The notes below the pieces were generated by a model. That model did no database searches. It saw only the letters and a list, made by a program, of their open reading frames with translations, and was not told the DNA's origin. A stretch of DNA of 49,652 bases from CAVQMC01 sp963713505 (GTDB lineage Bacteria; Bacteroidota; Ignavibacteria; Ignavibacteriales; Ignavibacteriaceae). Below are positions 1-7,053 of this stretch, in pieces. The translations under genes were made by a program, and so were the position numbers. The stretch is taken from positions 1 through 49,652 of the forward strand of contig CAVQMC010000008.1 in NCBI GenBank assembly GCA_963713505.1. The letters are read 5' to 3'. Each line of letters begins with the position of its first letter. The stretch's first letter is position 1.

Positions 1-617
1 TCAATAATCTTCGATTCCATTATAAAATCAATTTTATCATTATTCTTAGCTTCATGTACATAATGTTCAAAAGCCTGGAAGTGATCGAACTGATGAACAA
101 CAGTGACTTTGGATGCATACTTAGTTAATGAAACTGCTTCTTCCAGAGCAGAATTTCCGCCGCCTACAACAATTATCTCTTTATCCTGGAAAAAATCTCC
201 GTCGCAGGTTGCACAATAAGAAATTCCTTTGCCTTTAAAAGTATCTTCTCCAACTGCGCCGATTGTTCTGGATTTTCCGCCTGTAGCAATTATAACTGCA
301 TCGGATGTGTAAGTGTCTTTATCATTTACAATTACTTTTTTTAGACGGTTTTTTATATCAAGAGAACTAATTTTAATATTGGATTTGATCTTGCATCCGA
401 ATTCAAGCGCTTGTGCTTTCATATTTCTTGCAAGTTCATATCCGCTTACATTTGAAACTCCGGGATAATTTGCAATTTTATGAGTCAGTACCATTTGTCC
501 GCCGACAGCACCTTCATTTAAAATTAAAGTATTTAATTTAGCGCGGGAAAAATAAATGCCGGCAGTTAAGCCTGCAGCGCCGGCACCAATTATAATTACA
601 TCAAAATGATTCTGCAT
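1..617 (-). CDS. trxB: Thioredoxin reductase (NADPH, FAD), C-terminus cut by window edge
   Basis: Flavoprotein disulfide reductase that passes electrons from NADPH through FAD and a redox-active CxxC pair to thioredoxin in the cytoplasm. Reading the minus strand from ATG at 617, the first residues are MQNHFDVIIIGAGAAGLTAG, a classic FAD-binding GxGxxG. Around residue 133 stands SYCATCDGDFF, the active-site CATC of TrxB, followed by VVVGGGNSALEEA, the NADPH-binding fold. About 205 of an expected 310 residues are present; the end lies beyond position 1, so this is a truncation by the window and not a lesion. It is the last visible gene of a minus-strand operon and starts 20 bases after a thioredoxin-like gene, its probable substrate. 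Very confident in family; substrate assignment is from context. Confidence 0.95.
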   Translation of the reverse strand, partial: MQNHFDVIIIGAGAAGLTAGIYFSRAKLNTLILNEGAVGGQMVLTHKIANYPGVSNVSGYELARNMKAQALEFGCKIKSNIKISSLDIKNRLKKVIVNDKDTYTSDAVIIATGGKSRTIGAVGEDTFKGKGISYCATCDGDFFQDKEIIVVGGGNSALEEAVSLTKYASKVTVVHQFDHFQAFEHYVHEAKNNDKIDFIMESKII

Positions 618-637
618 AAGTTAACCCAAATTAAAAA

Positions 638-982
638 TTATTTATTAAAATGATCATCCAGTATGGAAGTAATTTGGTCTCTTGACTGAATGCTGCTTGT
701 AGCTTTTACAACTTTTCCGTTTTTATAATAGACTACAAAAGGTAATCCCTGAAAACTTGAAGCTTCCGGCAGATTTCTGATTACGCTTGCATCTGGCAGA
801 TCAAATTCCATATCAGCAAATTTTACATTTTTATATTCCGATTCTAATTCTTCCATAGATTCATAAACCGGGATGCACATTGGTCCCATTCTACCGCAGC
901 AAACCATTACGTTTTCATTTTTATTTATTAATTCAGAATGTTCATCTTGTGATAAAATATGAGTTAGATTAGTGTTCAGCAT
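638..982 (-). CDS. Atypical thioredoxin-like protein with CX6C motif
   Basis: Small 114-residue thioredoxin-fold protein. Where classical thioredoxin has WCGPC, this one has VCCGRMGPMC (about residues 27-36): Cys-Gly-Arg-Met-Gly-Pro-Met-Cys, a CX6C spacing with one more Cys directly before it. The rest fits the fold: KFADMEFD as the central strand, GLPFVVYYKNGKVV with the cis-proline after the Gly-Leu, and a C-terminal amphipathic helix. It sits between groES and trxB in one operon, so the reductase downstream is its likely electron donor. Function as a disulfide carrier or peroxide/metal-linked redox protein is inference; I recall similar sequences beside trxB in anaerobes but cannot verify that here. 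Confidence 0.8.
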   Translation of the reverse strand: MLNTNLTHILSQDEHSELINKNENVMVCCGRMGPMCIPVYESMEELESEYKNVKFADMEFDLPDASVIRNLPEASSFQGLPFVVYYKNGKVVKATSSIQSRDQITSILDDHFNK

Positions 983-1011
983 TTTTAATTTTCCTTTTTA
1001 TAATTTGAATA

Positions 1012-1284
1012 TTAGTCTTCTATTACAGCGAGAATATCAGACCTTTGAATAATTTTATAACCTTTGCCGTCCATTTCAACTTCATCGCCGCCGTATTTTG
1101 AAAATAGGACTTTGTTTCCTTCTTTAATTTTTTCATTTAAATCTTCGTCTGTTCCAACAGCAATTACAACACCTGTCTGCGGTTTTTCTTTTGCCGTATC
1201 GGGAATAATTAATCCGGAAGCTGTTTTTTCTTCTGCCTGAAGAGGCTCCAGAAGAATTCTGTCATCCATAGGTTTTATTTTCAT
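1012..1284 (-). CDS. groES: GroES-type co-chaperonin, not followed by groEL
   Basis: Ten-kDa co-chaperonin that caps the GroEL cavity. The 90 residues start MKIKPMDDRILLEPL and contain the mobile-loop region SGLIIPDTAKEKPQ (about residues 23-36) and the closing strand RSDILAVIE, all typical. It is a little shorter than the common 94-97, with the roof loop reduced to GTDEDLNEKI. The usual downstream partner groEL is absent: the next gene on the minus strand is the thioredoxin-like protein after 29 bases, and a glutaredoxin-like gene precedes it by 10 bases. No CIRCE element is visible upstream. It may be the only GroES, placed away from groEL, or a second copy tied to redox stress. Confidence 0.93.
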   Translation of the reverse strand: MKIKPMDDRILLEPLQAEEKTASGLIIPDTAKEKPQTGVVIAVGTDEDLNEKIKEGNKVLFSKYGGDEVEMDGKGYKIIQRSDILAVIED

Positions 1285-1294
1285 TTTTGCTCCA

Positions 1295-1543
1295 TTAATC
1301 TTTTAAGTTTAACATTTTCATAATTTTAGGTTTATCAAAACCCACAATTGGTCTGTTATTAATTAAAATAACCGGAACTCCCGTTTGCCCTGTTTTTCTC
1401 TGCATATCTCTGGCGGCAGACATATCTCTGGAAACATCAACGTCTGTAAAACGTACATTCTTTTCGCGGAAATATCTTTTTGCTGCATTGCAGAATGAAC
1501 AAGTTGGAGTTGAAAAAACAATTACTTTTGGTTGTGTCTGCAT
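1295..1543 (-). CDS. Glutaredoxin-family protein (CSFC active site)
   Basis: An 82-residue glutaredoxin/NrdH-like protein. Residues 8-20 (VFSTPTCSFCNAA) hold the CxxC pair, TGVPVILINNRPIVGFD carries the conserved TVP-like cis-proline (here GVP) and the glycine-rich GFD turn used to bind glutathione or thioredoxin reductase. Members of this type reduce disulfides with glutathione or with TrxB. Because trxB lies three genes downstream in the same operon, reduction by TrxB is plausible. It is the first gene of the minus-strand operon; the ATG at 1543 has an A-rich rather than strong Shine-Dalgarno leader. Confidence 0.9.
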   Translation of the reverse strand: MQTQPKVIVFSTPTCSFCNAAKRYFREKNVRFTDVDVSRDMSAARDMQRKTGQTGVPVILINNRPIVGFDKPKIMKMLNLKD

Positions 1544-1638
1544 AACTTTTATTTAATTTTTTTATTTAGTTAAGGTTTGATTCACAAAAATTAAATTAGA
1601 TTCAAAAGAAGGAATGAAATAAAATTGTAAACTATTCG

Positions 1639-1679
1639 GGAATACTTTAATTCTGAAACTACCGCCTTGGAATACTTTA
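1639..1679 (-). repeat. 11-bp direct repeat upstream of grx operon
   Basis: GGAATACTTTA occurs at 1639-1649 and again at 1669-1679, start-to-start distance 30 bp, close to three DNA helical turns. The pair lies about 100-135 bp upstream of the minus-strand grx start, where an activator would bind. On the transcribed strand each unit reads TAAAGTATTCC. No regulator is assigned. Confidence 0.5.
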
Positions 1680-1800
1680 GTATTTAGTTTATAAAATTTT
1701 ATGAACTTTTAGTTTATAATTCTATTATACATAACAGATTTTTCTATATAAGATTTTTAATTTCGCATAATTTTTAACGGAATTTATTTTAGTCCAGGTA

Positions 1801-1823
1801 ACAAAATAATTTAATTATTCTGT
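1801..1823. promoter_or_regulatory. 23-bp near-perfect palindrome, operator candidate
   Basis: The sequence has left arm AATAATT (1805-1811), centre T, right arm AATTATT (1813-1819): a perfect 7-1-7 dyad, extended outward by three more paired bases (ACA/TGT) with only one mismatched pair. The 7-1-7 geometry is like that of Fur/PerR-family boxes, but the bases do not closely match either consensus. Its place between a redox operon and a heme operon fits peroxide or iron control; this is inference. Confidence 0.45.
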
Positions 1824-1946
1824 TATTTAACACAATATTATCACAGAATTTTTGAAATAGTAAATTACCACCTTATCGCCATAAGTATGATTGTTTGTTC
1901 ATTCCTACAAAATTCAAACAATAGTTTTTAATTAAACAATTTGATC

Positions 1947-1976
1947 TTGCACTCAGGGAATTTCATCATATATTTG
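1947..1976 (+). promoter_or_regulatory. Possible Bacteroidetes-type promoter upstream of hemH
   Basis: TTG at 1947-1949, 19 bases, then TATATTTG at 1969-1976, matching the TTG / TAnnTTTG pattern of Bacteroidetes housekeeping promoters. It would give a leader of roughly 160 bases before hemH. The motif is short and the region AT-rich, so a chance match is possible. Confidence 0.35.
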
Positions 1977-2142
1977 CATTTTTAATAGTGTATTAAAAGT
2001 AATGTCTTTTTAGATTTAAAAATTTTTTTTAGAATAAAATCCAGATCCGGCGAGTATAAATTAGATGAAATTTTTGGCTGAAAAAGTTCATAAGTTTTTA
2101 ATACATTTATAAGTTGAAATTCTATATAATAAAGGAAGTTGA

Positions 2143-3096
2143 ATGAGCAAAACGGCAGTTGTTTTATTAAACCTTGGAGGACCCGATTCTTTAGAAGCAG
2201 TACAGCCTTTTTTAGAAAATTTATTTAATGATCCTGATATTTTTAAACTTCCTTTTCAAAAATCTTTAGCAAAATTTATATCTAAAAAGCGCGCCCCAAA
2301 AGTTCAGGAAGAATATAAATTGATCGGAGGAAAATCTCCGATTGGAATGTGGACGGAAAAACAGCGAATCATGCTGGAAGATAAACTGAGAAAAGATAAA
2401 CCCGACATTGATGTTTACATTGCAATGCGTTACTGGAAACCGTTAACTCAGGAAACTGTAGAGCAGATTGAAAAAGGAAATTATTCAAAAATAATTATGC
2501 TTCCGCTTTATCCGCATTATTCCGTTTCAACAACCGGATCTTCTTTTAATGAATGGAAAAGATATTACATAGGCGATCCAAAAAAAATGGTTTATATCGA
2601 AACTTATTATACAAATCCGAAATATATAAAAGCAATTAACCAGAGAATTGATGAAAATATACAACGTTTCCCGGAAGAAGTAAGAGATAAAGTTCAGTTG
2701 GTTTTCAGTGCGCACGGAACACCCGTTAGCTTTGTAAAGAAAGGCGATCCTTACAGCAAACATATTAATGAAACAATCGAAGCAGTAATGAAAGCCAGAA
2801 GCGACTCGAGAGAACATCATTTATGTTTTCAAAGTAAAGTCGGTCCGGCAAAATGGCTTGAACCCGCAACAGATAAAAAAATAGAAGAACTTGCTGAAAA
2901 AGGGAAAAAGCATTTGCTGATTATTCCGATCAGTTTTGTATCGGATCATGTTGAAACAGCTTATGAACTTGATATTGAATATAGACATGTTGCTGACAAA
3001 GCTGGAATAGAAAATTATATCGTAATGACAGGTTTAAATGATTCCGAAATTTTTGTTGATGCACTTTATGATTTGGTTAAAGAAAAATTAAATTAA
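2143..3096 (+). CDS. hemH: Ferrochelatase (proto- or coproporphyrin ferrochelatase)
   Basis: Inserts ferrous iron into a porphyrin, a late step of heme synthesis. The 317 residues begin KTAVVLLNLGGPDSLEAV, the diagnostic N-terminus of ferrochelatases. FSAHGTPVSFVKKGDPY near residue 190 carries the catalytic His, FQSKVGPAKWLEPAT follows, and HVETAYELDIEY near residue 270 holds the conserved acidic metal-site residues. No [2Fe-2S] C-terminal extension. Start ATG is supported by AAAGGAAG a few bases upstream. First gene of hemH-hemY-hemB. Whether the natural substrate is protoporphyrin IX or coproporphyrin III cannot be settled from this window. Confidence 0.96.
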   Translation: MSKTAVVLLNLGGPDSLEAVQPFLENLFNDPDIFKLPFQKSLAKFISKKRAPKVQEEYKLIGGKSPIGMWTEKQRIMLEDKLRKDKPDIDVYIAMRYWKPLTQETVEQIEKGNYSKIIMLPLYPHYSVSTTGSSFNEWKRYYIGDPKKMVYIETYYTNPKYIKAINQRIDENIQRFPEEVRDKVQLVFSAHGTPVSFVKKGDPYSKHINETIEAVMKARSDSREHHLCFQSKVGPAKWLEPATDKKIEELAEKGKKHLLIIPISFVSDHVETAYELDIEYRHVADKAGIENYIVMTGLNDSEIFVDALYDLVKEKLN

Positions 3097-3131
3097 TTTT
3101 TAAGGTTGATATTTAAAACCGGAGAAAAAAT

Positions 3132-4493
3132 TTGAGTAAAAAAATAGTAATACTTGGCGCCGGAATTTCCGGACTGACAACTGCTTTTCTTTTAAAAAGA
3201 AAAGGTTATGATGTTACTGTTTTGGAAAAAAAAGGTGAAGTCGGCGGATCAATTGAAACCGTAAAAGAAAACGGATTTTTATTTGACCGCGGACCGAACA
3301 GCGCTCTGGAAACAACTCCGATTATTTCCGAATTAGTTGAAGGACTTAACTTAAAAGATCAGCTTGTATATGCAAATAAAGAAGGAAATAAAAGATATAT
3401 TTTACGAGATAATAAACTTCAGCCGCTCCCGATGTCACCGCCTTCATTTTTAAAAACTCAATTGTTTTCCGCAAAAGCTAAATTCAGGTTGATGGCTGAA
3501 CCGTTAATCGGAAGATCGAAAGACGGTTATTACCAAAGTGTTGCTGATTTTGTTAAAAGAAGACTCGGACAGGAATTTTTGGATTATGCAATAAATCCTT
3601 TTGTTGCAGGAGTTTATGCAGGAAATCCCGAAGAACTAAGTGTTAAATCTGCATTTCCAAAACTTTATGCTCTCGAAGAAAATTACGGCGGATTGATTAT
3701 CGGAACAATAAAAAGTATGAGAGAAAGAAAAAAAAGAGCGGAGAAATCAAAACAAAGTGCAAAAATGCTTTCTTTTTATGACGGCCTTCATGTTTTACCG
3801 AAATCAATTGCTTCGAATCTTGGTGAAAAATTACAGCTTTTTTCCGAAGTAACTTCTATTGAAAAAACAGACAAAGGTTATAATGTTAATTATAATAATG
3901 CCGGAAATAAAAAATCTATTGAAACCGATTATGTAATTTCAACTTTGCCTGCTTATGTTGCGGCGGAATTATTTAAAAGCTGGGATGAAGAATTAGTCCG
4001 CCATTTACAGGAAATTTATTATCCGCCTGTTTTTGTTTTGTATTTGGGCTATAATAAAAAAGATATCGGACAGGCTTTGGATGGATTCGGATTTTTAATT
4101 CCATCAAAAGAAAGAAAATCTTTTTTAGGTGCAATTTGGAGTTCGGTTATTTTTCCTAATCGTGCTGATAAAGATAAAGCTGCTTTTACTTTATTTGTCG
4201 GCGGATCAAGGGATCCTAAAGTTGCGGAAAAGGATAAAGAAATTTTGGCAAAAATGGTTAGACAGGAATTTGAAAGTTTAATGGATATTAAAGCAGAACC
4301 AATTTTCACTTCAACAAGATTTTGGAATAAAGCAATTCCGCAGTATAATATCGGCTACATTGAACATGAAAATTATTTTGCAGAATTTGAAAAGAAAAAT
4401 TCCGGCTTGTTGTTAAGCGGAAATTATCGCGGCGGAATTTCGGTCGGAGACTGCATTAAATCTGCAGGTGAAATTGCGGATAAGTTCGAGTAA
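3132..4493 (+). CDS. hemY: Oxygen-dependent-type protoporphyrinogen/coproporphyrinogen oxidase (HemY/CgoX family)
   Basis: FAD enzyme that oxidises porphyrinogen to porphyrin, the step before iron insertion. Residues 4-25 (IVILGAGISGLTTAFLL) form the dinucleotide-binding GxGxxG, followed by VLEKKGEVGGSIET; RGPNSALETTP near residue 55 is the family substrate-side motif; the C-terminus GNYRGGISVGDCIKSAGEIA is the second FAD contact. At 453 residues it has normal length. The start is TTG at 3132, preceded by GGAGAAA. Thirty-five bases separate it from hemH. HemY enzymes use oxygen in most organisms, so it hints at some oxygen exposure, although alternate acceptors are known. No hemQ is visible nearby. 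Confidence 0.93.
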   Translation: MSKKIVILGAGISGLTTAFLLKRKGYDVTVLEKKGEVGGSIETVKENGFLFDRGPNSALETTPIISELVEGLNLKDQLVYANKEGNKRYILRDNKLQPLPMSPPSFLKTQLFSAKAKFRLMAEPLIGRSKDGYYQSVADFVKRRLGQEFLDYAINPFVAGVYAGNPEELSVKSAFPKLYALEENYGGLIIGTIKSMRERKKRAEKSKQSAKMLSFYDGLHVLPKSIASNLGEKLQLFSEVTSIEKTDKGYNVNYNNAGNKKSIETDYVISTLPAYVAAELFKSWDEELVRHLQEIYYPPVFVLYLGYNKKDIGQALDGFGFLIPSKERKSFLGAIWSSVIFPNRADKDKAAFTLFVGGSRDPKVAEKDKEILAKMVRQEFESLMDIKAEPIFTSTRFWNKAIPQYNIGYIEHENYFAEFEKKNSGLLLSGNYRGGISVGDCIKSAGEIADKFE

Positions 4494-4543
4494 ATTAGAA
4501 ATAAGTTTAAAAACATTTTAAATAAAATAATCCGGAGATATCG

Positions 4544-5530
4544 ATGGCAAATTTTCCAATTAAAAGATTAAGAAGACTTCGCTACAATCCATTGGTAAGG
4601 GATATGGTTCGCGAAACGGAATTATCAAAAAACGATTTTATTTATCCACTTTTTGTTGTTCCCGGAGAAAAAGTTAAAAAACCGGTTAAATCCATGCCGG
4701 GAGTTTTTCAATTATCTATTGATGAATTAATTAAAGAATGTAAAGAAGTAAAAGCACTTGGAATTCCCGCTGTAATTTTATTTGGAATTCCGGAACATAA
4801 AGATGAAAAAGGTTCGGAAGCTTATGATCCGGACGGAATTATTCAAAAAGCAATAAGAGCAGTTAAAGCTGAAGTAAAAGATCTTTTAATTATAACAGAT
4901 GTCTGCATGTGCGAATATACTTCTCACGGCCATTGCGGAATTTTGAAAGGTGAAGATATTTTAAATGATCCCACAATTGAACTTCTTGCAAAAGAAGCAT
5001 TAACACATGTTCAAGCTGGAGCCGATATTGTTGCACCTTCCGATATGATGGACGGAAGAGTTGCCGCAATAAGAAAAATATTGGACGATAACGGATTTTT
5101 TAAAATTCCAATAATGAGTTATGCTGCAAAATATTCTTCCGGTTATTACGGACCTTTTAGAGATGCCGCGGAATCTACTCCTGCTTTCGGCGACAGAAGA
5201 TCGCATCAAATGGATATTGCGAATGCTTTGGAAGCTTTAAGAGAAGTTGAAAGCGATATTGACGAAGGTGCCGATATTGTTATGGTTAAACCTGCAGGAC
5301 CTTACCTGGATATAATATGGCGTGTTAAAGAAAAATTCGGGCTGCCGACTTCCGCTTACCAGGTAAGCGGTGAGTATGCAATGATTAAAGCCGCAGGGCA
5401 AAACGGCTGGATTGACGAAGAACGTGTAATGATAGAATCTTTAATGGCAATAAAAAGAGCCGGCGCGGATATGTTCTTAACTTATTTTGCTAAAGATGCC
5501 GCCAGGTGGATTGATAGGAACCGTAAATAA
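4544..5530 (+). CDS. hemB: Delta-aminolevulinic acid dehydratase (porphobilinogen synthase)
   Basis: Condenses two 5-aminolevulinate molecules to porphobilinogen, an early heme step. The 328 residues include the Schiff-base lysine in MSYAAKYSSGYYGPFRDA (near residue 196) and the second lysine in VMVKPAGPYLDI (near 248). DVCMCEYTSHGHCG near residue 120 supplies the three cysteines of the zinc-dependent type, rather than the aspartate-rich magnesium type. N-terminal RRLRYNPLVRDMVRET is also typical. Third gene of the heme operon, with a clear hairpin shortly downstream. Confidence 0.97.
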   Translation: MANFPIKRLRRLRYNPLVRDMVRETELSKNDFIYPLFVVPGEKVKKPVKSMPGVFQLSIDELIKECKEVKALGIPAVILFGIPEHKDEKGSEAYDPDGIIQKAIRAVKAEVKDLLIITDVCMCEYTSHGHCGILKGEDILNDPTIELLAKEALTHVQAGADIVAPSDMMDGRVAAIRKILDDNGFFKIPIMSYAAKYSSGYYGPFRDAAESTPAFGDRRSHQMDIANALEALREVESDIDEGADIVMVKPAGPYLDIIWRVKEKFGLPTSAYQVSGEYAMIKAAGQNGWIDEERVMIESLMAIKRAGADMFLTYFAKDAARWIDRNRK

Positions 5531-5569
5531 GAAATATTTAAATATATAATTTTCATATTATTTTCTTGG

Positions 5570-5592
5570 CTGCCATGAACTTTCCATGGCAG
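5570..5592 (+). terminator. Hairpin after hemB, probable terminator
   Basis: CTGCCATG (5570-5577), a 7-base loop and CATGGCAG (5585-5592) form a perfect 8-bp stem, followed by TTTAATTTT. It lies 40 bases after the hemB stop and between convergent genes, so it may serve both directions. A close relative of this hairpin occurs at 8546-8568. Confidence 0.7.
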
Positions 5593-5655
5593 TTTAATTT
5601 TATTCGATAATAATTCCTTTCTTGAAAGAAATTAATCTTTTCCATTTTTCTCCTG

Positions 5656-7042
5656 TTATTTGTTTAATAAAATAATAAAGGCAGTATAGCCTTTATCACC
5701 CACGGCTACAGCCGTATTTCCTTTTTCTTCTACTTTGTACCAGATTATCGGGCTTGAAGGGCTGTAAGGCAAACCAACCTGCTGCCAGCTTACACCGTTG
5801 AAATGTTTCAACGTGTTTCTATCCCCGGCTATTATGTAATCATTCGAACCATTGCCACGTATTGAATTATAATGCTCCCCTGTAATAAGCGCCCGGGTTT
5901 CCGCCTATATAATTCTCAGGTAAACTGGTTACATAATTCCATGCATTATTTTTATACCTGTAATAGAATATTTCCTCCTGCATATACGGTACCTATTTCA
6001 TCTACCCATACGGATGCCAGGTCACCGTATAATTTCTGAAACAATTCATTCTCAGTTATAATTTCCGAGTTAATCATAACGGAGAACTGATTTGCATTTC
6101 CTTTAAGAACAACTCCTTTTACTTCAGACACATTTAAGCCTGCAGCATAAATTTCATTTTGATTATTTGCATATATATCTGTTAAAGGTAAATCCGTTCC
6201 GCTTTCTACTCTACTCCATTGTCCGTTGTGATAACTTGCAATACTCCCATTTCTACCCACGAAATACATGTCATTCGTACTCGCCCCCCACGCTTTCGAT
6301 AACGACAGATTGGAGTCAACTGCAGTTCTCAAATCGATACATAACCCAATTTTCTCCATCTCCATGTATAGGTAAACTACCTACCATCCAAATATCAGTT
6401 GAAGAAAATGTATATATTCCCTCTAATGGAACTGTAATTAAATTGCCCCTGAAATTTGTTTGTATTCTTTTTGTTTTCCACTCCGAACCATCCCAATGTG
6501 CAGCATTATATAAAATTGTATAACCCTAAAGAATCATCAATCATAAATTTCACCTACTGCCCAGATATTATCTTTATCTACAATATCCACATCCCAAAGT
6601 ATGCTGCTGTTTCCTGTAGCTGGGTCACCAAGCTCAAAAGTTTGGTAGGAAAAATTATGTGTTGTTGTGTCAAGTGTAACTGCCTGTAATAAATTGCTGG
6701 TATCTGTTTGCTCTGTGTTGTTTACAATTGCTGTAATATTATAGGTCTTCCCGGGCAGCAAGAGAATCTATATATAACAAGGTATCATTACTTATAGAGT
6801 CATTTATTTGTATTTCTGTTGTGTTATCTTTTCTCAGACTCAACATTAACAGGTAGTGTAAAGTTTTCCAGTGATAACTTAAGCCATATTTCTGTGCAGG
6901 ATTTATTTTCTTCGGTAAGTACAACTTTAGTCTGGGGCGGCTGCGGTGGGACTACAGGCGGTGTGTCTTCTTTGCAGGCTGCGATGTTTAACAGGAATAA
7001 TATTACAATTAAGATTTTTATGTTTAATATGTTTGTCTTCAT
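5656..7042 (-). pseudogene. Frameshifted copy of the adjacent Asp-box/propeller-like lipoprotein
   Basis: Starts with a lipoprotein signal (MKTNILNIKILIVILFLLN then IAACKE, lipobox Cys) and follows the neighbour at 7054-8427 along its whole length, down to the shared end AFIILLNK. Seven single-base insertions interrupt it, near 6835, 6759, 6540, 6513, 6345, 5963 and 5875. Removing one base at each restores 459 codons, against 457 in the intact paralogue, and leaves no other stop. That pattern points to sequencing insertions more than to decay, but a recent pseudogene is not excluded. A 72-base segment (6577-6648) differs from 7949-8020 at only four positions. Predicted layout: signal, proline-rich spacer, fibronectin-III-like domain, then WDG/Asp-box repeats. 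Function unknown. Confidence 0.8.
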
Positions 7043-7053
7043 TTTTCTACCGA

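Larger units (their letters stand above)
1544..2142. other. Divergent intergenic region between redox operon and heme operon (599 bp, no gene)
   Basis: No reading frame with coding character was seen on either strand in this very AT-rich stretch. It must hold the start signals for the minus-strand grx operon and the plus-strand hem operon. Inside it are an 11-bp direct repeat near the grx start, a 23-bp near-perfect dyad in the middle and a promoter-like box pair upstream of hemH, listed separately. A short CTTAT-CGCC-ATAAG dyad near 1873 was also noted without interpretation. Confidence 0.75.

Noticed and set aside
2527..2820. Minus-strand frame inside hemH
   Set aside because: Antisense to a highly conserved gene, with no family resemblance.
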